A DNA stretch of 64,000 bases from Gonium pectorale (taxonomy: Eukaryota > Chlorophyta > Chlorophyceae > Chlamydomonadales > Volvocaceae), in NCBI GenBank assembly GCA_001584585.1, contig LSYV01000015.1, positions 379,972 to 443,971 on the forward strand, in the 5' to 3' direction. This document shows positions 13,101 to 23,445 of the stretch, in pieces. The stretch's first letter is position 1. Every line of letters begins with the position of its first letter. Below the pieces are notes generated by a model. That model was not told where the DNA came from. It worked only from the letters and a program-made list of their open reading frames with translations, and searched no databases. A program made the translations under genes and the position numbers.

Positions 13101-16100
13101 CCGTCCAGACCACGGCGGGAGCTTGCTGGCCTCTTGCGCGACCAGGCAGGCAGGCAGGCAGTTAACACCTCCCGGGACCCTTCCGGCTCAACGCCGCGTG
13201 ACGGCGCTGCCGCCGCCGTGGACAAACCGGTCACGACGGCAGCCTCACCCGGGTCGCAACGGAAGCCAAGGCCCACGGTCCTGACGTTGGGAGGGAGGGC
13301 CTCAGCGGCACGGACTGCCCCAGTCGCAGCCTCGTGCGTGGCAGCAGACGCGGACGCGGCGGCCATTCCTCAGGCCGAGCCAGTGCGCAGTCACGAAGCG
13401 GTCGCAGGGCTGCGGAGCTCCGAGCCGGACGCGGCCGCTGCCGCCATCGCGTCCGAAGGGAGGCACGTCGAGGCCGGTGGCGCTGCGGCTGCTAGTGACG
13501 CGGAGGTTGCCCCGCAGGCAGCGCCAGAGCCTGTGGTCCTAGAAGCAGGCGGCGCTGAGCCAGCAGCAACGCAGAACGCTTTGGAGGCCGGCGTGGTCGC
13601 TGCCGCGGAGAAGGTAGAGGGGGGGCCCATGTCGGTTGACGAAGCTTACAGCGCCGACTTGCAGCTGCCTCCAGTTCCGGGAGGTGGCGTGGAGGATGCG
13701 GCAGGCCGGGAAGGGGAGGAGCCTGCGCAGTTGATCGTCGAGTGCGTCGTCTCCACGCCGCAACAGGAGCACGCAGATGGGGCCCACGGCATGGAGGTGG
13801 CGGGCGTGAGCGAGAGCGAGGGTGAGGGCCAGGACGGCCCGGGGGCAAGTGGTGTTCCGCCACCGGGATCGGCACTTGCGCCCCCACGGGGCCCTGGAGT
13901 GGGCGCCGAGGGCGGACCTGACGCTGGTGGGCAGGCTGGGAATGGCAGTCCGGAAGTCCGAGAGGCGACTGTGCAGAGAGCGGCAGACCCGCAGGTGGAG
14001 TGGACCCAGCATGCGGAGCTGCCAGCCGATGGCATTGCGGGTAAGGCGCTTTGGTAGCGCGGCATTGTAGCCCTCCTGTTTTGCTGCGGCTCTTATTACG
14101 CGGGATGATGCCGTCTGCAATGTGCCTTAAGCCGTGCCCGCTTGGCAGATCATGACTAGATTGTGTGCTGATGCAGATGGAGGAGCGCGGGCTCATCGGG
14201 ATGCCGAGGCGCAGGCGCAGCCAGTCCGTGTGGACGCCGCTTGCGGCGCCGGCAGCGCCGCCGTGGACACCGCAGCCCAGACAGAGCCCGGTCGCGCCGT
14301 CGTGGACGCGGGCGCTCAGGCCGACGCGCAGGAGCTGCAGCAGCCACCCGTGGAGCCGTGCCGTTCCAATATGGCGGGGATGATCCCTTCCGTGGAAAAG
14401 GCGACGGGGGCATCCCCGGCAGTCAACGACACGGCCGTGGGACCCGACGCTGACACCGCTGCGGCGGCGGAGGCATGGCAACCGCCGGCGCAGCCGCCAG
14501 CAACACTCCATGCAGCAGCGCTTCAGCTTTCGATGTCATTGGCGGCCATGCAATCCGTGTTGGCTGGCGCCGCCGCCGCCGGCGAGGGCCCCTTGGCGAC
14601 GGAGAGCGCACAGGGCGAGGCCAGCGGCCGGGTAGACGAGGACGCGTCACTCGGGCACCTGATGCTGGCCATTTCCCAGACGTCGGGAACGCACCGGATG
14701 GCTTACCTGGCGCGGGTGGTGGACCTGGTGTTGACTTCCCTGGCGGACGACCTCACTGCAGCCGCTGCTGTGGAGCTCTCGCAGCTTGCAGCTGGTGGGT
14801 TGCTGCCACCGCCGCTGCAACCACCATCGTCGGAGCCGCAACAGCACGCGGGCGCACCGCCGAATAGCAGCCGTCTTGCAGCACCGCTGGACGCGGTGGT
14901 GGCCGCTGTGCAAGCCGACGGCGCGCGCCAGCACCGCGCCCCCGCCGCCGACGGTGCGCTTGGAGCCCCATCTGTCGAGTCGGCGCGGGCGCTGCCGGCG
15001 GTCCCCCCCGCGGTGGTGGATGGCGAGGCTGCACCGTCGGCCGTGGTCCACGACGCCATGCTCGGCGGCGCCGGGTCCGGCGGCTTGGCAGGGACTCGTT
15101 CCCCGGCTCCTGGCGCCACTCCGGCCGCCACGCCCTCCGCCTCCACCATCACCGACCCGGCCATGGCGGCCATGGCGGCGGCGCAGCGCTCGGCGGACGA
15201 TGTAACACGCCAACCCACGCAGCGCGCCGGCCGGCGGCGGCAGCGAGATCCCCTGCAGGGGCAGAGCGACGACGAGGTCCGCGTGCAGGCAATGCTGGAT
15301 GGGCTGGCTCACAAGCAACTGCAGTCGGCACAGGATCCCCCCAGCGGCAAGCGCCGGCGGTTGACAGGGTCGACCGCCTCCGCGGAGCGTTGCGGGACCC
15401 ACAGCGCCGACGGAGTAGATGCCTACCCGACAAACATGAGCCTCGGCGACGGCCTGGCGGCTGCAGCCCGCGCGGCGATTGGGCAGTCTGCTGACGGGGT
15501 GTTAGGCCTGGGTGGCGGGCCCGGGGTTGGGACTCGAGTGGGCCGCGAGGCCCAGGGCAGAGTGTCCCGTCACACCTCTCGCAGCTCCCTGATCAGCAAC
15601 CCCCGCAGCGCCGGGCAACCCGAGGCGGGGTCTGGCGGCCTGGGGCCCGCAGGCAGCACAGTCACCATGCTTGGGGCGCGGGCGTCTGGCGGCGCCGACA
15701 GCGAGAGGCTCAATGCCCTCGTCTCAGCCGCGGAGGCGGCTGCCCGGGAGGACGCAATGCCGCAGGCGCGGCGGGAAGAGGCGGTGCCTCAAGTGCTTTC
15801 CCTGGGCCACGGGTCCGGCAACCAGGCATCTCGGCGGGGCCGGCAGCCGGCAGGCGAGAGGCCACCGCGGCCGTCCCAGCAACTGAGGACTTCGCCGGAC
15901 GGCGCCCTGCCCTCGCTCGAGCAACAACCGGCGAGGCAGCAGCGCGGCCGGCGGCAGCAGCAGCAGCAAACGCAGGACCATGCAGCAGATGCCCAGCAGC
16001 AGGTGGAATCGGAGTTGCTGATGCATGAGCTGCAGCAGCAACAGCAACAAGAGCAGCAACAAGAACAGCGTCAGCAACAGCAACAACAGCTGCAGCAGCA

Positions 16101-17118
16101 ACAACAGCAGCAACAGCAGCAACAGCAGCAACAGCAGCAACAACAGCAACAACAGCGGCAGCAACAGCAGCAGAGGCATTGGCAGCAGCTTCAACAGCTG
16201 CAGCAACAGCAACAACTGCAGCAGCAGCTGCCCTCCTTCCTGATGAGTAACGGCAGTGGGCAGCTGACCTTCGCCCACGGGCTTGGCAGCAGCAGGCAGA
16301 TGGCGGCACAACTCCAGTTTGCGCAGCTGTCGCACTCGTACGCTGAGCAGGCGCTTTTTGAAAGTGGGCTGGACGGATTTGAGGGAGGCGTGCCCGACGT
16401 TCTGAACCTAGCTCCCCGCGACGGCAGCGATGGCCAGCAGGATTACGACTCTCACGGCGCTGTCACCATGTCGGCGGCCGCCGCCGTCGGTCTACAACAA
16501 GGCAACGGCGGCGGTAGCGGTGTGCTGCTGCCCGTGGTCGAGGCGCGGGCCGGGGGGCCGAGATCGCTGTTGCTGCGCCCGCTGTCCAGCGCGGCCTCGG
16601 GGCCAACGGCGCTCTACAGGGATATGCGAGACGTTATGCTTCAGGGTGTTGACGAGCGGGAGGAGGACGGCAGCCGCATGCGTGTCCCGCTGGCAGTGCA
16701 GCAGCCGCTAGACCTGGCCTGCTCCGTGTACCAGGCGCCCGTCGCGCCGCGCGGGGCCACCCGCGGGCCGGCGCTGCAGCTGCATGCCCTGACAGACGCG
16801 GACCTGCTGCTGCAGCAGCACCTGGCAGCGAGCGGCCTGACCGCTTCGGAAGTGCTCACCGGCACGCTCCGCAGCGGCAACATCCAGTCCGCGCTGTACG
16901 GCGCGGCGCCTCGCGCGAACGACCTCTTGCTGCAGGCGGCGTACGGGCAGGTGATTGCCGTGCCGGCGCGGGGTGGCGTGGTGCTGCGCCCAGCTGGCTC
17001 GATGCTGCTGGACCAGGGCGGCGGCGGGAGGCTCGCGGCGACGACGGGCAGGGGCACGTCTGCGGTACTAGATGCCGGAATGGACGGCGGGCCGGTGGGG
17101 CTGTCGGGGCGGACCTGA
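7135..17118 (+). CDS. Giant Tudor-like-domain protein with Ala/Gly/Pro-rich linkers and polyglutamine
   Basis: Exons 7135-7442, 7932-8040, 8318-8406, 9499-9589, 10125-10271, 11349-14040 and 14177-17118 join in phase to about 2125 codons. The 5' exon with the ATG is not found. The block spanning 8318-10271 contains GRAIRVLWWDEADDNGRYD, then KWFLAEIRKYD and GKHSIKYKVVD. This is the pattern of a Royal-family (Tudor/PWWP-like) barrel, as in chromatin readers: aromatic residues on strand 1, W..A.I..YD, then H.I.Y...D. The two last exons (about 1880 residues) are low complexity, rich in Ala, Gly, Pro and Arg, with NLS-like basic patches and a long Gln tract near 16031-16230. A chromatin or transcription role is inferred from the Tudor-like block only. 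The introns at 8407-9498 and 10272-11348 are over 1 kb, unusually long for this window, and AT-richer with many ATGCAT motifs. Stop TGA at 17116-17118. Confidence 0.7.
9439..9453 (+). repeat. (AC)n microsatellite in an intron
   Basis: Short run of AC dinucleotides inside the long third identifiable intron of the Tudor-like gene, close to a tatatatat run at about 9349-9359. It is a simple repeat with no function that I can infer. Confidence 0.8.
16031..16230 (+). repeat. CAG/CAA repeat encoding polyglutamine
   Basis: Imperfect CAG/CAA run within the last exon of the Tudor-like gene. It encodes an almost unbroken Gln tract of over 50 residues with scattered Leu, Glu and Arg. Mixed CAG and CAA codons would limit slippage. 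Gln tracts of this kind are common in volvocine nuclear regulators; the effect here is unknown. Confidence 0.9.
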
Positions 17119-18540
17119 GTTGGGAGACGGGTCCATACGGAAGGAAGGGTGCGCGGTTGCCGATAGTCGAGTAATGGCTGGGTTGTGGGCGGAAGTTTGG
17201 CGATGGAGAGCTGGTTTTTAAGAGAAACCTGCCCATGCATGGGACAGGCGTGTGTAGGGAACTTGAGTCCTAGGCGAGCTGGTAACGGCCGCGCGTTACG
17301 GGATGAGGGGCTGGCACGATGCAGGCTCGTGTTGTGACGACATGCATGGTGATATTGAGAGCTAAAGCACACACACCCTGCGCAGGGAGGCGCTGCGGTG
17401 TGCGCGAGGGTGGGCTGCAAGGGAACGGCTGTTGCGTGTATGTGCCTGGGATGTGAGGGGGCGACGCATAAACAGATTCCGCATGGGGACGGTTCCTTTC
17501 CCAGACTGCCTGCTTGAAAATGCGTAGGCATTTAAGGGATGTACATTAATGGTATCGCATGCCGACATTTGGGCAGGGGCCAAAACGCGGAAGACCCAAC
17601 GCGGAAGACCCGACGGTAGGAAGCGCGCCAGACTCGGCCAGACATGCGCACGTACGGCGATGTGCAAAGTGCGCCAGGACACGGGAATTCGCCCCATGGC
17701 TGTACGCTAACTGGTTGCCGGTGGCTCAGCTCAAGTCAGAGGCGTGTTTGGCTGCACATGTACGTTCAGTAACGTTGCTTCTGGAGGTAACTATGATTGT
17801 TGGAGCTGTGGCAGGGCTGGATGTTGCGGATGCGTGTGGGTGATGAAGCGTGAGGGCTGCATATCCGGTTTGAAGATCCGGCTTGGCTCCCTCTTGTCTG
17901 TAGAGGGCCGAGTACAAGTAAACCGTTGACAAGGCGTGTAAACCGTTGCGTATCTCTCCTATGTCGTCAGGTCGCTGCTACCGCCAAAACACACCCCGTT
18001 CAAACGCTACATTGGAGGCCAGGTCAGGGCCGTGGGAGGCAATCAGGGCTTTCTTTATAGGAGCTGCATACTCGTGTACTGCAGCCACCGTGAGCAACAC
18101 TCGCAGACTCAGGCCCATTATGAGTTGACTTTGATGCCCAACACTGTGAGGGTGTATGGAGTCAGTAGGGAAACGCCCGGCTCCCACTCCAGGTCAGCCT
18201 GGCCACAGCTGAAATCAACATTCAGCCTAGCCAGCGCCACTGACGGTATTATGTACAATGGTGACACATCCATTGGGTGTTCGAGTGCATGGGCTCCAGG
18301 CTAGGCTGGTTGCTCGCCTGCGCCTGCTTGTTTATTAGGAGCATGCACTCAGTTTTGCATTTCCGAACGCACAACATGCCGTGCTTGATCAGGAACGGAA
18401 CCCGTTGGACAAGGCAAGGCACTTTGGACTTGACCGTCCACCTCCCATACACCGCCAAAGCACCGCCGCGCAGCACATCAGCTCCTCGCCCGTCCGAGAA
18501 TGCCCCCACATACTCGCCCACGCTGACGGTGCGGTTTCAG
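17119..18540. other. Probable 3' UTR of Tudor-like gene and flanking non-coding DNA
   Basis: No credible exon was recognised. The stretch after the TGA at 17118 is likely the 3' UTR up to the TGTAA at 17937-17941. Beyond that lies unassigned sequence reaching toward the 3' end of the minus-strand MFS gene. Confidence 0.45.
17937..17941 (+). terminator. Candidate poly(A) signal TGTAA
   Basis: First TGTAA downstream of the Tudor-like gene stop, about 820 bases after it. TGTAA is the usual polyadenylation signal in chlorophycean algae. Assigned by position only. Confidence 0.45.
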
Positions 18541-19226
18541 GTGGCCATGACTACCACTTTGCACGTCAAGACCGCCAACGCCGCCACAAGGTCCCTTATG
18601 TAAATTGCCGTTCGATGCTCCGAAATCTTCCCCATCCCCGACCTCACCATGATTCCCACACACGGACACACGACTCGCAAGCCGGCGCACTCATACCATC
18701 ACGGGCTGTGTAGCTTTCTGGCTCAAAAGGCCATATCAACGCCTGCCTCCGACGTTACCTCGTATGTATGTCTGCCGCGCCAAACCATCGCCTAAACCAC
18801 AAGTCTGCGACAAATTCTTCACGTAAGCCATTGTCCTTACGTGACCACATGAAAGTACCAGACACATGCCGCATGTGCGCATGGTCCTCTGCTCTATGGA
18901 CCCATTGCAGTCATGAGCGGCCCACGGCGAGAGCTCCACATGACCACCGCGTGTAAGCTCCACATAATCTGCGCCAGAGATGGGGATGTACAACCAATCA
19001 CAAACAATCCAAGCCTTGATTGACCGAAAAGAGAGCGATTCCTGATGATTGCACACACGTGCGACCGTAACAACACATCTACATTCGCAGATGGCAACGT
19101 AGGCAATCGCATAGATATGGTACGGCCACATGCTCGTCTGATACCGTCTATCGTAGAAGTGGTTATGTCAGGCGCGTCGAGAGGCATGCGCCCGACTCTA
19201 CTGTTGCGAAAGGCCTTACAGCCTAC
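18541..19226 (-). other. Unresolved 3' end of the MFS_3-like transporter
   Basis: The last certain exon of the minus-strand transporter ends at 19227 with a GTAGGC donor just after transmembrane helix 12. The C-terminal exon was not settled. Without splicing, the frame stays open to 18894 but with poor codon usage. Another option is an exon near 18603-18542 encoding DLVAALAVLTCKVVVMAT then TGA. A minus-strand TGTAA (about 19219-19215) lies right behind the donor. Confidence 0.35.
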
Positions 19227-22200
19227 CATGAAAGTCCCCGCAAGCAGCGCCAGAGTGGCGCTGAGCCGCCGCGTGCCCCAGCCCATGCCGTCTTCGGCAG
19301 CGCCTCCAAATAATTGGCTGCCCGCCTCCGAGATCGTGTACAGTAGGAAGTCAACTGCATGTTAAAGGAAACATGGGAAACATGCAAGGAGGAACCCCGA
19401 TGCCCCCAGGTGAGCATGTTGTGCGCGGGCCAGTTGCATCTATGCGAGATTGTGAACTTGGTTGCAGCCCAGCAGGCAGGCCATGTTGGGTGCAGAGCCC
19501 AAGGAGCAGGGGAGTTAGGAGCAGCCCCAGCAAGCGCGTATGGACAGTCCAAGCAAGGAACTGCGAGTCTCCGATTGGAGCTCTGGAGTCTTGCCTGCAA
19601 ACACCCGCCCGCGCACTCCATCTGGAAGGCGATGCTGTAGGATCGCCAGCGAGTGAATGTAGAGCGTGTTGCTCCCTACGAGGCACGCATCGAAACAGCG
19701 TGTGATGAGGCGACAAGGAATGTGCCGCATACAAGTGGGCAGGCGTATGGAGCGCATTGGGCTCGGATCCAGCCCATTCCGGCCCAAAGATTCGTGCACG
19801 CTTCCTCGGGTACCGCTGCGGTGACAGCACTGCGCGGGGCGGTGCACCTACCCCGAATAAGAGCTTGTACATGGACGATGCCACGGCGGAAGTCGTGTTG
19901 AGGCTCCAAACCATCTACTTGCCCACGCGGCACGCACACCCCTCACGCGCCCACACGTATCGCACATCCGGCGTACGCCCGATCCCTGCAATCCGCGCAC
20001 CTGACGTCCGGATGACGGTGGCGATAAGTACGTGGGTGATGTTTTGCGCGGCAGCCATGATGCCGTACCCCGCCAACAGCATGCCGAACGCTGCCGCGAT
20101 GGAAATCCGCCAGTAGCGCGCGACGCCCGGCGTGACGCTGTTGGCCACCAGCGGCCCCACGATGCTGCCCAGCCCTACTGCCACCAGGATGAAGCCCAGC
20201 GTCTGGTCGGCGCCGCCGAGCGTCTGAGGAGTGACTGAGGCGGCGGGGAACGTGACAAGGACTTGCGGCACTATGAACACCGGAAGACGTCAGAGGACGA
20301 ACGATACGCGAGGGGAAAAGAATTCCTCGGAGCAATACAGAAAGATGGCTTTGACGGTAAGCGAAAGGTACATGCCGACTGCCATGTAGGGAAGGCGCCC
20401 ACCTACCTGCATCCTTGGCATCTGCGAAAACCTACGGGGCGAGGGGCATTCAGGAACATTTGTCTCTGATCCTGGGCAGTGGGCACAGGCATCGGCAATG
20501 TGCTCAGGCGGGCGAGAAATGACTAACTTCTGTGGACAAGCGGGCACCCCCAGAGGGATTGCGCACGTCAGCACCCCACGATGCTGTCTGGCGTAACCGC
20601 ACCTGCCGTTCAGGACGTCTGCAGCGCCCCAGCACATCGCTCCTGTCGCCTTGATCCACACCAGTGCGGCCACATCCCAGTTGGGCCGCTGTGCCATGTA
20701 GGCGAGCGCGCCGAGGCAGCCACAGCCGTACGAGTCCGAGTCGGCATCCCCTCCGGTGCTCTTCTCCAGGCCAACGTGTGGCTCCGCAGCACATGTCTGC
20801 GGGTCCTCGTGCGGTGCTGCGAGCAGCGGGTGGAGCTCCGGCGGGCCGCTTTCGTCGGAGGCCTCTAGCCCTCCTGGGGCTATCGTCCTCGGTAACCTGT
20901 GGCAACGGAGGACACAGAATATGCACCAGGCACCAGGTGAAAAGGATTCGTTGAGTTCACGACAGGGCCTTTGCTAGCGATAGCTGACCTGCCAGGGATG
21001 AGGCCTTCGATCGCTCACCGGGAGGCGGGCCCCGCCGTGAGCTGTTGTTGCTGCCTCACGAGCTGCAGCAGCAGGAACGCCGCGAGCAGGAACGTCATCC
21101 CCTCGATCCGGAAGCAAAGTGCAACGCCGTACACCTCCGCCGTACGTCCAGCCTGCAATGGCGGTGGGTTGAATGCGTCGCCTAGGGGCACGTCAGCCCA
21201 TCGAAGGGAGGTGGCGTCCAAACCGAGCCGTGTATGGCAGGGGTTGCGGCTAACGCGCGAGCAAGATGTGTCAGCCGCTCTAATAGCACGACGATAGTAA
21301 TACCATAACCTGAAAGTGCCAAGCGGGATACATGCCTAATGTGCAGGGCGGCTGCCATTTGGCAGTCCAGTCCCACCCTGCCGCCTGCGCTGGGTTGCCT
21401 GCGCCCCCGCAAATCCAACTCGCCACTGCAGCGCCGCCCAATGCCATGAGCGAAAATCCGAAGGTATCGAGTGTTCCCGCCACACACAACAGGTTGCGCG
21501 GGACAACGGTTGGGACGCAGGCCATGCGCGCTGGGTCGTAAAATGCCTGAGAGGAGTACTGCAGGAAGATGAACGGGTACAGCAACCTGCGTGGCATACA
21601 TGGGGCCAGCACGCATGGCTTGGCTTGCAGCGTCAGGGGCAATAGTGGCTCTTCCGTTGGTAAGGTCCCAGGCTTGCAGAATGATAGATGCATTGCTATG
21701 GGTAACGCGGGCGGCTGCATCTACGGCACCTTTGGGAAAAGGCGTAAAGTGGGAAGGTGCTTGGGAGCAGTAGGGTGGTGCCGTGCACGCTGTGTTGTGC
21801 ACTACTTAAACAATTGCACGCTGTCGTGAACACTGACAGCATTCAGCGATCTATTGATTGTCCAAGAGTCATGATTCATGAACGTAAGGACACCGCTCGA
21901 GGCGCTCGACGAGCCCATCGGTCATGCATGCACGCCGGCCGCTCACCCAATCTGCTGGCGCACTTGCACGAGTGGAAGCGCAAAGCTGACAGCGCCTTGG
22001 AGCAGACATGCTGCCACGAGGATTGACCCGCGGTTCAGCCGGTCAGCCGCGTAGCCACTGATTGGAAAGAGCAGAAGATTCGGCAGGCGGCGGCAAACGA
22101 GGAAGAGGGCGGTGGCTGTGGCTGCGTTCGCGCTGCTGAGCTGCTGTATCAACGAATATGCTGCGACGAAGGTGAACCTGGAGGCACGTGAGAATCAAGG

Positions 22201-22499
22201 GGAACGTTCGAAGGGCTGCATCTGGGCTCTGCTGTCAACCGTAAGTGCCGGCGGCACCAGGCGCCCGAGGATAGCGTTCGTTCGTTGCGCCAGTGCTGGG
22301 TATTGCAAGGCACCGCAAACAATACTTGGGTCGTATGGCTAACAGCCATCAGCTGCTACCAGTGGACCAACGCCCCCTACTGTCGAACCCGCCTGCTCCG
22401 ACACTCATCTCCCGCTCACCAGTTGCCGCATTGTTTGACGCACTCCGCAAGCCACATGTAACAATATACTCGATGGCGCAGCAGACAGGCTGCATAGTC
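19227..22499 (-). CDS. Major facilitator transporter, MFS_3/EntS-like
   Basis: Exons in transcription order: 22499-22420, 22177-21947, 21586-21420, 21181-21019, 20896-20603, 20431-20407, 20223-20001, 19675-19595 and 19354-19227. These 464 codons are in continuous phase; the initiator exon and the C-terminal tail are missing. Family signatures in order: YMWLAECVKQCGNWFTF at helix 1, a helix-2 region ending ISGYAADRLNR (the loop 2-3 motif), then FYDPARMACVPTVVPRNL, which corresponds to the YxPAR...P element of MFS_3 proteins. In the C-terminal half come GFILVAVGLGSIVGPLVAN and LQHRLPDGVRGRVFA. Twelve helices are plausible. Proteins of this group export small molecules by proton antiport; the substrate here cannot be told. 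A 25-nt microexon encodes FSQMPRMQ, and the intron 19594-19355 appears to start with GC. The donor at 21420 (GTTGGA) is weak and chosen by phase. Confidence 0.78.
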
Positions 22500-23445
22500 C
22501 TGTATTTGTGTCGCTGGAGCCATTTGCGACTGCACACACAGCCTTTGGTGGTCCCAGCGTGTGCAAAAGTTGTAAGGATAGGCACACTTGCGTTCAACAA
22601 GCACAATATGATCAGTTGCAAAGTGAGGAGGTTGTACGACCGAGGCCTCATTCTCTCATACTCCTCCCAGACTACAGGTAGGTACAAAAAGCGGACTTTA
22701 TGTTTGTCAACCGCGCATTGATTATACAGCCAGCCGATACCCAGGTGGCCTCCTGGGAACTTTATATGAATCTGTAGTGTCACAGGGGGCCTAGTGTAGC
22801 ATACATATAGAGGCTCCTGCGGCGAACAGATGCCAAAATTTGATGCAGGGACCGCCGTCCCCAAAGTTGGTAACAATCACCGATATAACTCGCGATATGT
22901 GACAGCTGCGTAAATCCGAAACGAAGGCACTTCCAGGCTGCCTCGGGGCCTCACTTCCACGTGTGAAATGATGCGCCTGTTTTCAACCTGCTTTACATGT
23001 GACGTCATTGTCATATGGATGTTTGCTGGGTTGCTGCTATCAACGGCCGTAGAGAGTGGGTCTGGCAGGACCTGGCCCCTCATCTCCCCGCCCCGGTAGT
23101 TCCAAGCTCCTCAACGCTAGAGCAATAGTGAAGTGATGGATTACCGGTGTTTTATCGGTCTTGCGAAGGTACCAACTGGCAGGGGGATCACGAGCCGTTG
23201 ACTCAACGGTACTATGGCCTGCCTGGCCTGCGAGTTCCTTGGCTTCATGTACTGGTCGGCTGAGACTTATGGTTCAAAACTGAGACTGATTCCTCCTCCG
23301 CCCCAACCTTGATCAACCTCTTGCTGTTGCGAAACGTACGTGGCGTTGGCGCCGTCCGAGAAACCTGGCTTGGGTCGCCGGCTCGTTCGGGGCTTCCACG
23401 CTCCTTTCATCTCCCTCAAATAGTATTGATTCGGGGCTCCTGAGC
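22500..23445. promoter_or_regulatory. Divergent region between MFS_3-like and AAAP genes
   Basis: It should contain the first exon and promoter of the minus-strand MFS gene and the promoter and 5' UTR of the plus-strand permease. A minus frame around 22680-22590 encodes a hydrophobic run (RPRSYNLLTLQLIILCLLNA) but does not join in phase to the next exon, so it is not included. No named regulatory site is recognised. Confidence 0.4.

Noticed and set aside
11417..13366. Minus-strand open frame of 649 codons
   Set aside because: Antisense to the in-phase exon of the Tudor-like gene; composition (Ala/Pro/Arg) is what GC-rich reverse complements give, and no intron or start evidence supports it.
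22349..22876. Minus frame with RPRSYNLLTLQLIILCLLNA as N terminus of the MFS carrier
   Set aside because: It cannot be joined in phase to the next exon, and the true helix 1 (YMWLAECVKQCGNW) lies at 22499-22420.
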